7,490 nt of DNA from assembly GCA_023426435.1 (NCBI GenBank), contig JAFAAS010000183.1, positions 1 through 7,490 on the forward strand. Direction: 5' to 3'. Below, piece by piece: positions 1 to 6,286 of this stretch. Source of the DNA: Verrucomicrobiota bacterium. Lineage in GTDB: Bacteria; Verrucomicrobiota; Verrucomicrobiia; Opitutales; Opitutaceae. Position 1 is the stretch's first letter, and each line of letters opens with the position of its first letter. The position numbers and the translations under genes were made by a program. The notes under the pieces are model-generated. The model was not told the DNA's origin, did no database searches, and saw only the letters and a list, made by a program, of their open reading frames with translations.

Positions 1-114
1 CACCAACCCCAAAAAGACCCGCTTGAGATCTGGCACGGCGTGGCATTCCGCCGAGCCGTCACCGCCAGCGACCACCCAGCGGTTCGAGCAACAAGCCGAG
101 ATCGGTCGCCTTTT
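1..114. other. Left-edge region without a supportable gene
   Basis: This stretch lies beyond the 3' end of the minus-strand effector-binding gene. Plus-strand frames 1 and 2 are open here, but their translations are rich in Arg, Pro, Ser and Ala and run on antisense into the next gene, so they look like shadows. On the minus strand, a GTG at 36-34 would begin a 12-codon stub reading MPDLKRVFLGLV that leaves the window. It looks protein-like but is too short to call and has no convincing ribosome binding site. Confidence 0.4.
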
Positions 115-143
115 CCGATGGAGGCGCGGTGCCCCCACCGCGC
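115..143. repeat. Hairpin repeat, copy 1 (possible terminator or REP-like element)
   Basis: These 29 bases are identical, in the same orientation, to 5436-5464. The core is an inverted repeat: GGCGCGGTG at 123-131, a CCCC loop at 132-135 and CACCGCGCC at 136-144, a perfect 9 bp GC-rich stem. It starts 3 bp past the TAG stop (147-149) of the minus-strand gene, so transcription of that gene would run straight into the hairpin. No clear T-tract follows on the minus strand, so a classic intrinsic terminator is not proven. A dispersed palindromic repeat or an mRNA 3'-end stabiliser are alternatives. Confidence 0.8.
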
Positions 144-146
144 CTT

Positions 147-647
147 CTACCTGCCCACCGGCACCCAGATTTCCATATCGCCTACGCCGCGCACCGGATC
201 GAACCCCGGCCCGTATCGCTCCAAAAACGCCGGCACTTCGTCGGTCTCCGCCAGCGCCCGCCGCAATCGCGGCATCCAATCGCGCTGAATCCCTCCGATC
301 GTCTCCACCAGCTTCGACACATGCCCCGCATGTTCGAACACCGCATACTCCAGCGCGGGAATCTCCATTCGCTCCAACTCAGCCGCCGGCGCCGTCCCGT
401 CCACTTCCACCGCCGCCATATAGTCGAAGCCGCACCCGTCTCCGCCCGGCCGCACACACACCCCATAAGCCGCGCCTTCGATCTCTCCCGGCACCGCTCC
501 GATCAACGGCGCAAATCGTCCCCACAACGCCGGGATCGCGCTCATCGTCGCCTCCGTGAAACGCTCCCGCAATCCCGCGAGCGTCATCGGCCCCCGGCGC
601 ACAAACCGCGGCGCGTTCACCATCTCCGTCGTCGTTCCTTCCTTCAT
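147..647 (-). CDS. GyrI-like / AraC-type effector-binding domain protein
   Basis: A 166-residue cytoplasmic protein made of a single GyrI-like (bacterial transcription activator effector-binding) domain. Such domains bind small amphipathic or cationic molecules, and stand-alone versions have been linked to drug sensing, sequestration or hydrolysis; the ligand here is unknown. Recognisable family features are the N-terminal strand and helix ending in IPALWGRFAPLIG (residues 38-50), the YGVCV strand (61-65), the internal repeat-like strand LERMEIPALEYAVFEHAGHV (91-110), and the C-terminal FLERYGPGFDP...MEIWVPV, where Glu159 sits at the position usually conserved in the ligand pocket. No helix-turn-helix is present, so it is not itself an AraC regulator. 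The ATG at 647 is chosen because GGAG lies 7 bases upstream and the upstream extension to 827 is not family-like. It is divergent from the YCII/sigma operon and shares a promoter pattern with it. Confidence 0.88.
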   Translation of the reverse strand: MKEGTTTEMVNAPRFVRRGPMTLAGLRERFTEATMSAIPALWGRFAPLIGAVPGEIEGAAYGVCVRPGGDGCGFDYMAAVEVDGTAPAAELERMEIPALEYAVFEHAGHVSKLVETIGGIQRDWMPRLRRALAETDEVPAFLERYGPGFDPVRGVGDMEIWVPVGR

Positions 648-693
648 GATTTTTCTCCGTGATGCTGGGTTGATTCGATCCTCTCGCTTCCTC

Positions 694-720
694 GACGTCC
701 CAGCCGGTCCGTGACGGACA
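694..720 (-). promoter_or_regulatory. Candidate ECF-type promoter for the effector-binding gene
   Basis: Reading the minus strand, TGTCCG (720-715) is followed after exactly 17 bases by CGTC (697-694), 46 bases before the ATG at 647. CGTC is a frequent -10 element of ECF sigma promoters. From memory, the motif reported for ECF42 factors is TGTCGA at -35 and CGAC or CGTC at -10, which this approximates. The -35 side overlaps a 13 bp dyad, GTCCGT-G-ACGGAC (707-719). The assignment is inference from the motif and from the matching element on the other strand. Confidence 0.45.
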
Positions 721-766
721 CGCCTTCGCATGATTTCGTCCGCCTGCCGGAAATTGACCGGCGCAT

Positions 767-793
767 TGTCCGCTCGCACGCTCGTCATCCGTC
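767..793 (+). promoter_or_regulatory. Candidate ECF-type promoter for the YCII-sigma operon
   Basis: TGTCCG (767-772) is followed after exactly 17 bases by CGTC (790-793), 26 bases before the ATG at 820. This is the same hexamer, spacing and -10 tetramer as the minus-strand element at 720-694. A small dyad, GCCGG-N7-CCGGC, lies just upstream at 746-762. If real, the sigma factor encoded by the second gene of the operon would activate its own transcription, the usual arrangement for ECF operons. Confidence 0.45.
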
Positions 794-819
794 GTCCCCT
801 CGAACAACCCTCAACTCCC

Positions 820-1224
820 ATGGCCACTCACACCCCCTACCTCCTCATCTTTCGCGAAGCGTCCGCCGACGCCTACAAATCCCTCTCCGCCGAACAACGC
901 CAACAACTCCTCGATCGCTGGAACGCCTGGTATGACGGCCTCGCCTCCGCCGGCAAAGTCCAGCACGGCCACCCGCTCGAGCCCGAAGGGCGCATCGTCT
1001 CCGCGCGCGGCGATCGCGTCGTCGACGGTCCTTTCGCCGAAGCGAAAGAAGCCGTCGGCGGTTATTTCTTCCTCACCGTTTCGTCGATCGAGGAAGCCAC
1101 CGAGATCGCTAAACAGTGCCCGAGTCTGCCCTACGGGCTCACCGTCGAAGTCCGCCCCGTCGCCGATTTCTGTGCCACCCTCGGCGTCCGCGGCCGCCCC
1201 GCTCCCGCTGCCACCCATTCTTGA
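820..1224 (+). CDS. YCII-related (DGPF) domain protein
   Basis: A 134-residue cytoplasmic protein of the YCII/DGPF family (dimeric alpha-beta ferredoxin-like fold). The diagnostic DGPF motif is at residues 69-72 within VVDGPFAEAKEAVGGYFFL, preceded by the family's strand YLLIFRE (7-13) and helix WNAWYDGLASAGK, and followed by the IEEATEIAKQCP helix and the closing strand TVEVRPV. The biochemical role of these proteins is not established, but genes of this type are typically found beside ECF42 sigma factors, as here: the sigma gene starts 32 bp downstream in the same direction, so the two are probably co-transcribed. The ATG at 820 is chosen because homology begins at once (MATHTPYLLIF). An in-frame ATG at 730 would add an unrelated Arg-rich leader. 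No Shine-Dalgarno sequence is visible; the leader is pyrimidine-rich. Confidence 0.92.
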   Translation: MATHTPYLLIFREASADAYKSLSAEQRQQLLDRWNAWYDGLASAGKVQHGHPLEPEGRIVSARGDRVVDGPFAEAKEAVGGYFFLTVSSIEEATEIAKQCPSLPYGLTVEVRPVADFCATLGVRGRPAPAATHS

Positions 1225-1243
1225 GCGATCGAATGTCCCCGCC

Positions 1244-1248
1244 GGAGG
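1244..1248 (+). promoter_or_regulatory. Ribosome binding site that sets the sigma factor start
   Basis: GGAGG sits 8 bases before the ATG at 1257. It favours this codon over the in-frame ATGs at 1116 (inside the YCII gene) and 1233 (upstream of the site). Confidence 0.8.
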
Positions 1249-1256
1249 ATCGGTCC

Positions 1257-2606
1257 ATGGACTCTCAACATCGCTCTCATTCCGAGCGACGCGACGAACC
1301 CCAACCAGCGTCCGCCATCCCCGGCACAACGGAGAGCGCCGCCCAAACCTCCCATCTCGTCGAGCATTTCTTCCGCCACGAAACCGGTCGTCTCCACGGC
1401 ACGTTGATGCGGCTCTTCGGTCCGCAAAATCTCTCGCTCATCGAAGACGTCACCCAGGAAGCTCTCCTTCGCGCCTTTCGCACGTGGTCCATCGGCGGCT
1501 TCCCCGCCAACCCGTCCGCCTGGATCACCCGCGTCGCCATCAATCTCGCCCGCGACGCCCTTCGCCACCGCCGCATGTCCGCGGACAAAGAAGCGGCCAT
1601 CATCACCCACCTCGAACAGCTCGTCCCCGACCCGCCGCCCAACGGCCAGAGCGACTACACCATCCGCGACGACACCCTGCGGCTCATGTTCGTCTGCTGC
1701 CATCCCGCGATCCCCGCCGACGCCCAGGTCGTCCTCGCCCTCAAGATGCTCTGCGGTTTCAGCACCGCCGAAATCGCCCGCGCTTTCCTCGCCAACGAGG
1801 CCGCCATCGAAAAACAACTCACACGCACCAAGCATCGTATCCGCGAATCGAATATCGCTTTCGAACTCCCCGAAGGCACCGATCTCGCCGACCGGCTCGA
1901 TGGCGTTCTCGCCACGCTCTACCTTCTCTTCAACGAGGGCTACAAAGCCTCCGCCGGCGAGCGCCTCCTCCGCGAAGAACTTTGCCACGAAGCCATCCGC
2001 CTCACCTCGCTCCTCGTCGCGCACCCTTCGGGCAACGTCCCGCGCGCTCACGCGTTGCTCGCGTTCATCCTGCTCACCGCCGCGCGTTTCCCCGCGCGGA
2101 TCGGCGACGACGGCGATCTCCTCCGCCTCGACGACCAGGATCGCTCGAAATGGGACTACACGCTCATCGAACGCGGTCTCCTTCACCTCGCCCAATCCGC
2201 CCAGGGTCACGAGCTCAGCGAATACCACCTCCAGGCCGGCATCGCCGCGTGTCACTGCACCGCCGCCGACAGCGCTTCCACCGACTGGCCACGCATCCTT
2301 CGCCACTACGACGACCTTCACCGGCTCAAGCCTTCCCCTTTCGCCGCACTCAGCCGAGCCGTCGCCCTCGCCCATGTTCACGGTCCGCAAGCCGGACTCG
2401 ATGCGATCGACGAAATCCCGCAACGCTCGAAACTCGAATCGCACTACCTGCTCCACTCGGTCGTCGGCGAGCTCCACTGGCGCCTCGGCCAACACGCCGC
2501 CGCCGCCGAAAGTTTCCGCCGCGCCCTCGATCTCTCCCGCGTCGGCCCCGAACAACTCTACCTCACGCGCATGCTCGACCGCGCTTCAACCTCGCGGGCC
2601 GGGTGA
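1257..2606 (+). CDS. ECF42-type RNA polymerase sigma factor with C-terminal extension
   Basis: A 449-residue sigma-70 family ECF factor. Sigma region 2 spans about residues 34-106, with the core-binding and -10-recognition signature LIEDVTQEALLRAFRTW (61-77) and PSAWITRVAINLARDALRHRR (86-106). Region 4 spans about 138-197, with the helix-turn-helix CGFSTAEIARAFLANEAAIEKQLTR (166-190). A long C-terminal domain follows (about 200-449), unlike ordinary ECFs of roughly 180-200 residues. It carries the DUF6596-like segment with YLLFNEGY (222-229), then SEYHLQAGIAACH (321-333), and ends in TPR-like helices such as LHWRLGQHAAAAESFRRALDL (406-426). This layout and the adjacent DGPF gene match the ECF42 group, in which activity is thought to depend on the extension rather than a separate anti-sigma factor; none is encoded nearby. 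It starts at ATG 1257 behind GGAGG. The N-terminal 30 residues are polar and probably disordered. It converges on a response regulator gene 36 bp away. Confidence 0.93.
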   Translation: MDSQHRSHSERRDEPQPASAIPGTTESAAQTSHLVEHFFRHETGRLHGTLMRLFGPQNLSLIEDVTQEALLRAFRTWSIGGFPANPSAWITRVAINLARDALRHRRMSADKEAAIITHLEQLVPDPPPNGQSDYTIRDDTLRLMFVCCHPAIPADAQVVLALKMLCGFSTAEIARAFLANEAAIEKQLTRTKHRIRESNIAFELPEGTDLADRLDGVLATLYLLFNEGYKASAGERLLREELCHEAIRLTSLLVAHPSGNVPRAHALLAFILLTAARFPARIGDDGDLLRLDDQDRSKWDYTLIERGLLHLAQSAQGHELSEYHLQAGIAACHCTAADSASTDWPRILRHYDDLHRLKPSPFAALSRAVALAHVHGPQAGLDAIDEIPQRSKLESHYLLHSVVGELHWRLGQHAAAAESFRRALDLSRVGPEQLYLTRMLDRASTSRAG

Positions 2607-2642
2607 GACGTCCCCGCCAAGCCGTCGCGTTTTCCCCCTCCT

Positions 2643-3113
2643 TCAACTAAACCGCTCGCGCAACACTTCGCCCGCTTCTCCGCCCCCCTGCTCGCCGCTT
2701 TCCTTCGCTTCCTCCGGCGGCGTCAGCGCAAAAAACGTATTCCCTTCGTTCACTTCCCGAATCGCGTTCGGCACATTCAACAGCGAGGTGTGCTTGCAGA
2801 TAAATCCGAGCGCACCACACGCCAGCGCCTGCTCGACGCCCGTGTCATCTCCTTCCGCCGACACGATCAAGACATTCGTGTCGCCCAACTCCGTCTTGAT
2901 CTGCCGCGTCGCTTCGAGGCCGTTCATGTTCGGCATCATGATGTCCATCACCACCACATCCGGCTTGAGCGCTCTCGCCATCTCGACCGCCTCCACGCCA
3001 TCGCGCGCTTCGCCCAACAGCTGAATGTCTTCCTCGAACTCGAGCAGGATCTTCAATCCTTCCCGCAACGGTTCGTGGTCATCGGCGATCAAAACTTTGA
3101 TGGGGTCTGGCAT
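2643..3113 (-). CDS. Single-domain response regulator (NarL-like receiver, no output domain), copy A
   Basis: A 156-residue cytoplasmic receiver protein of two-component signalling. The phosphoacceptor is Asp57 in VVVMDIMMP, the acidic pocket is Asp11-Asp12 (LIADDH), the switch residue is Ser85 (IVSAE) and the conserved lysine is Lys107 (CKHTS), so all catalytic residues are present. The sequence is most like NarL/FixJ-type receivers, but the helix-turn-helix expected after about residue 130 is absent. Instead there is a short polar tail rich in Glu and Gly (about 128-156). It must therefore act through protein partners or as a phosphate sink, unless another protein supplies the output. ATG 3113 has GAAGG 9 bases upstream. 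It is a paralogue of the next gene upstream (3324-3851), with about 75 of 126 receiver residues identical by hand alignment. The 210 bp gap between them suggests it may have its own promoter. No cognate kinase is in the window. Confidence 0.92.
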   Translation of the reverse strand: MPDPIKVLIADDHEPLREGLKILLEFEEDIQLLGEARDGVEAVEMARALKPDVVVMDIMMPNMNGLEATRQIKTELGDTNVLIVSAEGDDTGVEQALACGALGFICKHTSLLNVPNAIREVNEGNTFFALTPPEEAKESGEQGGGEAGEVLRERFS

Positions 3114-3323
3114 TTTGGAAAACCTTCAACGGACACCAGATTGGCCATTTGGTATCGGGAAAACAGCCATATCGCGTAAAAGTTTCTCCCCAAGCGCAAC
3201 TTGCCCACGTTTGCAGGGCTGCACCTCGACAGGAGATCGAGCCTCGCCTCACGGATGCGAGCGGCGCGCTGCCCCAATCTTCGCCCCCACCTCCATCACA
3301 CCCAAGCCGCGCTTCGTGCCGCA

Positions 3324-3851
3324 CTAACCCGTCCGCTCGCCCGGCCCATCCGCCCCGCGCGCGCCCGCTTCGCTTTCCTCCCGCACCGCTCCCGTAAATC
3401 CGAGCTGCGCCAGCGCCTGGTTGATTCTCTGGCGCCGCAGATCCAATCGCCCATCCCGCCCCATCACGCCAACAAAGGTGTTGCCCGCGAAAACTTCCCG
3501 CACCGCCCTCGGCACATTCGCCAGCGACGTATGCTTCGCCACATACGCCTCCGCACCCGCGCTCAACGCTTCGCGCACCTGATGCTCGTCCGGCGTCGCC
3601 GACACCACCAACACATGCGTCGCCGGCAATTCACGCCGGATCTCCCGCGTCGCCTCGATCCCACCCAACATCGGCATCGCGATATCCATGATCACCACGT
3701 CCGGCTTCAATTTCCTCGCCAGCCGCACCGCCTCCCTCCCATCCGCCGCTTCCCCCACGACGGCCATCCCTTCCTCAAACTCCAGCAACAGCCTCAATCC
3801 TTTGCGAAGGATCGCGTGATCGTCGGCAATCAGCACCGTGATATCTCTCAT
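3324..3851 (-). CDS. Single-domain response regulator (NarL-like receiver, no output domain), copy B
   Basis: A 175-residue receiver protein, paralogous to the gene at 2643-3113. Key residues are intact: Asp10-Asp11 (LIADDH), phosphoacceptor Asp56 (VIMDIAMP), Ser84 (VVSAT) and Lys106 (AKHTS). As in copy A, the receiver ends with the shared stretch KHTSL.NVP.A.REV..GNTF and no DNA-binding domain follows. The tail (about 130-175) differs completely from copy A: a basic segment with LDLRRQRINQALAQLGF, then a Gly/Glu-rich, probably disordered end. The ATG at 3851 is chosen because the receiver begins there (MRDITVLIADD). The 14-residue upstream extension to 3893 is Arg-rich and unconserved. The Shine-Dalgarno sequence is weak. 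It is divergent from the Sde182-family gene across 170 bp that contains a small palindrome. Confidence 0.9.
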   Translation of the reverse strand: MRDITVLIADDHAILRKGLRLLLEFEEGMAVVGEAADGREAVRLARKLKPDVVIMDIAMPMLGGIEATREIRRELPATHVLVVSATPDEHQVREALSAGAEAYVAKHTSLANVPRAVREVFAGNTFVGVMGRDGRLDLRRQRINQALAQLGFTGAVREESEAGARGADGPGERTG

Positions 3852-3936
3852 GACACGAACGCTTCGACGCTCCAGCCGCCGAGGCCGGCACATAACCTAA
3901 CATTCCCTTTTGCCCCGCTCCATCAGGCGAAACCCC

Positions 3937-3951
3937 GAAGCATTTTGCTTC
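3937..3951. repeat. Palindrome in the divergent intergenic region
   Basis: GAAGCA-TTT-TGCTTC is a perfect 6+6 bp dyad, followed on the plus strand by a run of six T at 3957-3962. It lies between the divergent starts at 3851 and 4022. An operator site is more plausible than a terminator, because no gene ends here and the stem is short and AT-containing. Confidence 0.4.
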
Positions 3952-4021
3952 ACACATTTTTTGCGTTCCCTCGCTCGTCTTCCGCCCTGACTCTCCCGCT
4001 CCTTTTCTCACCATCGCGCCC

Positions 4022-5431
4022 GTGCCTCATCGCTTTCTTCTCTCGCTTCTCCTGATCCTTGCCTCGCATTCCACGCTCTCCGCCGCGCCGCTTCACGATC
4101 CCGACAAAGCCCGCGTCTTCGTCCTCACCGACATCTCCAACGAGCCCGACGACGAAGAATCCCTCGTCCGCTTCCTCGTTTACGCCAACGAATACGACAT
4201 CGAAGGCCTCGTCGCCACCACCTCCACCTGGCTCCGCCAAAATCCCCGCGAAGATCTCATCCGCCGCCAACTCGCCGCCTACGAAAAAGTTCAACCCAAC
4301 CTCCTCGTCCACGCGCCCGGTTTCCCCTCCGCTCAACAACTCGCCGCCATCACCGCCACCGGCCAACCCGGCTACGGCCAAGCCCACGTCGGCCCCGACA
4401 AATCCACTCCCGGCTCCCGCCTCCTCGCCGCCGCCATCCAAAAACCAGATCCGCGCCCGCTCTGGGTCACCGTCTGGGGCGGCGCCAACACCCTCGCTCA
4501 ATCCCTCCTCGACCTCCGCGCCTCCCTCTCGCCCGCCAACCTCGATACCGCCCTCGCCCGGATCCGCGTTTACGCCATCTCCGATCAGGACGACTCCGGT
4601 TCCTGGATACGTCGCGAATTCCCGAATCTCTTCTACATCGTCTCGCCCAGCACCCAGGACGAAAAGGAATACTGGCGCGCCACGTGGACCGGCATCTCCG
4701 GCGACCGCTTCTATCGCAACGCCCCCGGCCACCACGCCGACCTCGTCGACAACCCCTGGCTCGCCGAAAACATCATCCACCACCACGGCCCGCTCGGCGC
4801 GCTGTATCCGCCTTTCGCCTACATCATGGAAGGCGACACGCCTTCCTTCCTCGGCCTCATTCGCAACGGTCTCGGCTGGACCGAAAGTCCCGCCTACGGC
4901 GGCTGGGGCGGCCGCTACGTCCTCTACCGCGCCACCGGCGAAACGCGTCCCATCTGGACCAACAACGCCACCAGCCGCGACACCGTCACCACGCCCGACG
5001 GCCAGACTCACACGTCCGACCCCGCCACAATCTGGCGCTGGCGCCAACACTTCCAAAACGATTTCGCCGCCCGCATGGACTGGTGCGTCGCTCCGACTTT
5101 CTCCGACGCCAACCACAACCCCGTCGTCGCCCTCAACCGCGACTCCACCCGCCGCATCGTCACTCTGCCCGCCACTCCCGGCTCTTCCCTCAATCTCTCC
5201 GCCGAGGGCACCACCGATCCGGATAACGACTCGCTTACGTTCACCTGGTGGATCTACCCCGAACCCGGCACGCTCTCCGGCGCCACCCTCTCCACCACCG
5301 AGGGCCTCACCACCACCGTCCAACTCCCACCCGATCGCAGCGGCACCTTGCACGTCATCCTCCAAGTCACCGACGCCGGCACCCCCGCCCTCACCACCTA
5401 CCGCCGCGCCCTCATCGAAGCGAAAAACTAA
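4022..5431 (+). CDS. Secreted Sde182-family (DUF1593) nucleoside-hydrolase-like protein
   Basis: A 469-residue predicted exported protein. A signal peptide is evident (hydrophobic FLLSLLLILA at 5-14, likely cleavage near Ser20-Ala22). The main domain (about 30-340) is the nucleoside-hydrolase-like DUF1593/Sde182 fold: VFVLTDISNEPDDEESLVRF (32-51) carries the aspartates (Asp37, Asp43, Asp44) that correspond to the calcium/ribose site of nucleoside hydrolases. WVTVWGGANTLAQ (148-160), YAISDQDDSGSWIRREFP (184-201) and MEGDTPSFLGL (269-279) are family hallmarks. The C-terminal part (about 365-465) resembles the Sde182 cadherin-like beta domain (TDPDNDSLTFTWW, 398-410). The family is named after a cellulose-binding protein of Saccharophagus degradans; whether it hydrolyses anything is not established. 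The start is GTG, with no Shine-Dalgarno sequence and a pyrimidine-rich leader. The stop lies 38 bp from the converging SUMF1 gene, with a hairpin repeat between. Confidence 0.9.
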   Translation: MPHRFLLSLLLILASHSTLSAAPLHDPDKARVFVLTDISNEPDDEESLVRFLVYANEYDIEGLVATTSTWLRQNPREDLIRRQLAAYEKVQPNLLVHAPGFPSAQQLAAITATGQPGYGQAHVGPDKSTPGSRLLAAAIQKPDPRPLWVTVWGGANTLAQSLLDLRASLSPANLDTALARIRVYAISDQDDSGSWIRREFPNLFYIVSPSTQDEKEYWRATWTGISGDRFYRNAPGHHADLVDNPWLAENIIHHHGPLGALYPPFAYIMEGDTPSFLGLIRNGLGWTESPAYGGWGGRYVLYRATGETRPIWTNNATSRDTVTTPDGQTHTSDPATIWRWRQHFQNDFAARMDWCVAPTFSDANHNPVVALNRDSTRRIVTLPATPGSSLNLSAEGTTDPDNDSLTFTWWIYPEPGTLSGATLSTTEGLTTTVQLPPDRSGTLHVILQVTDAGTPALTTYRRALIEAKN

Positions 5432-5435
5432 AATG

Positions 5436-5464
5436 CCGATGGAGGCGCGGTGCCCCCACCGCGC
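5436..5464. repeat. Hairpin repeat, copy 2, between convergent genes
   Basis: Identical over 29 bases to 115-143. The stem is GCGCGGTG (5445-5452) and CACCGCGC (5457-5464) around CCCC: 8 bp here, because the outer base pair of copy 1 is lost (A at 5465). It fills the 38 bp gap between the TAA of the Sde182 gene (5429-5431) and the TAG of the SUMF1 gene (5470-5472), a position suited to a bidirectional terminator or transcript-end element. Confidence 0.8.
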
Positions 5465-5469
5465 ATGCT

Positions 5470-6276
5470 CTATCCCTTCTTCCTCCCCTCCACCGCACAC
5501 AACCCCACGCGAAACCCGATCGTATAATCCCGCCGCCCCGACGATCCACCCGCTCGCGCCGCCGGCCGGCACACCGCCGCACCGACGCGCCAACTTCCCC
5601 CGCGCGCCATCCGAAAATATCCGTGCGCCGGCCCCGTCGGATCCGTCTCCGCCGTCCGCGCATAATCGCCATACCAATCCCGACACCACTCGAGCACATT
5701 GCCGAGCATGTCGTAGAGTCCCCACGCATTCGGCTTCTTCTGCGCCACCCGATGCGTGATCCCGCCACTGTTCTCCTCATACCACGCCACTTCGTCCAAA
5801 TACATCGGCGCGCCTTCTTTCCCCGCCCGACACGCATACTCCCACTGCGCCTCCGTCGGTAACGCGTAAACATACCCCTCCGGCAAACGCCCCGCCGCCC
5901 GCTCACGCTCGGTCAACGCCTTGCACCACGCCGTCGCGTCGAGCCACGACACCCGCTCCACCGGCGCATCCGGACCCACTTCGACAAACCGGCTCGGGTT
6001 CATCCCCGCCACCGCTTCATACTGCGCCTGCGTCACCTCCGTCCGCCCAATCCAAAATCCTTTCGTCAACGTCACCTCGCGCTGCACGCCTTCCGCCTTG
6101 TCGCGCCCCCACTCGTCCTCCGGGCTCCCCATCGTAAACGTCCCGGGCGCCATCCACACCATTTCGATCCCCACTCCTTCGATCGAAAAATCCTTCCCCT
6201 TCTCCACCGCCACCGCCGTCCACGCGACGCCCGACCAAACGAGCGTCGCGATGATTTTCCAAAATCGTCCCGCCAT
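5470..6276 (-). CDS. Exported SUMF1 / formylglycine-generating-enzyme-fold protein
   Basis: A 268-residue protein with an N-terminal signal peptide (hydrophobic stretch within residues 7-23, likely cleavage after AVA at 23), followed by one FGE-sulfatase (SUMF1) domain over about 30-260. Family signatures in order: MVWMAPGTFTMGSP (39-52), FWIGRTEVTQAQYEAV (74-89), PVERVSWLDATAWCKAL (105-121), LPTEAQWEYACRAG (139-152), NAWGLYDMLGNVLEWCRDWY (183-202), MARGGSW (223-229) and GFRVGL (254-259). True formylglycine-generating enzymes use a Cys pair separated by four residues after the GGS motif. Here only Cys236 (AAVCRPAAR) is present and the earlier partner is missing, so sulfatase activation is doubtful and another role is possible. 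Translation starts at ATG 6276 behind GAGGGGAG. It lies 10 bp downstream of the SMP-30-like gene, so the two are probably one operon. Confidence 0.92.
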   Translation of the reverse strand: MAGRFWKIIATLVWSGVAWTAVAVEKGKDFSIEGVGIEMVWMAPGTFTMGSPEDEWGRDKAEGVQREVTLTKGFWIGRTEVTQAQYEAVAGMNPSRFVEVGPDAPVERVSWLDATAWCKALTERERAAGRLPEGYVYALPTEAQWEYACRAGKEGAPMYLDEVAWYEENSGGITHRVAQKKPNAWGLYDMLGNVLEWCRDWYGDYARTAETDPTGPAHGYFRMARGGSWRVGAAVCRPAARAGGSSGRRDYTIGFRVGLCAVEGRKKG

Positions 6277-6286
6277 TCCGCTCCCC

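Noticed and set aside
23..662. Plus-strand frames over the effector-binding gene (178 and 177 codons)
   Set aside because: Arg/Pro/His/Ser-rich shadows. The minus-strand frame gives a recognisable GyrI-like domain with a ribosome binding site.
1576..1587. Perfect 12 bp palindrome made of TGTCCG and its complement
   Set aside because: It lies inside the sigma factor coding sequence and has no CGTC at the 17-base spacing, so it is probably chance.
1131..2555. 474-codon minus-strand frame antisense to the sigma factor
   Set aside because: Gly/Glu/Val-rich shadow of the sigma gene with no recognisable domain.
2594..2642. Possible terminator between the convergent sigma and receiver genes
   Set aside because: Only a 5 bp GCGGG/CCCGC stem with a 14-base loop and four T was found, too weak to support.
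932..2650. 572-codon plus-strand open frame overlapping the YCII and sigma genes
   Set aside because: The product is Arg/Pro/Ser-rich and out of frame with two well-recognised proteins.
3114..3323. Possible promoter or small gene between the two receiver genes
   Set aside because: The minus-strand frames here give no family-like protein. The best -35/-10 pairs (for example TTGGGG with TATGGC) are too weak to call; only small 5 bp dyads were seen.
3950..5725. 591-codon open frame on the minus strand, antisense to the Sde182-family gene
   Set aside because: Its translation is low-complexity Gly/Ala/Val/Glu without family features. The plus-strand protein has a signal peptide and clear motifs. 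The open frame is a by-product of C-rich codon usage.
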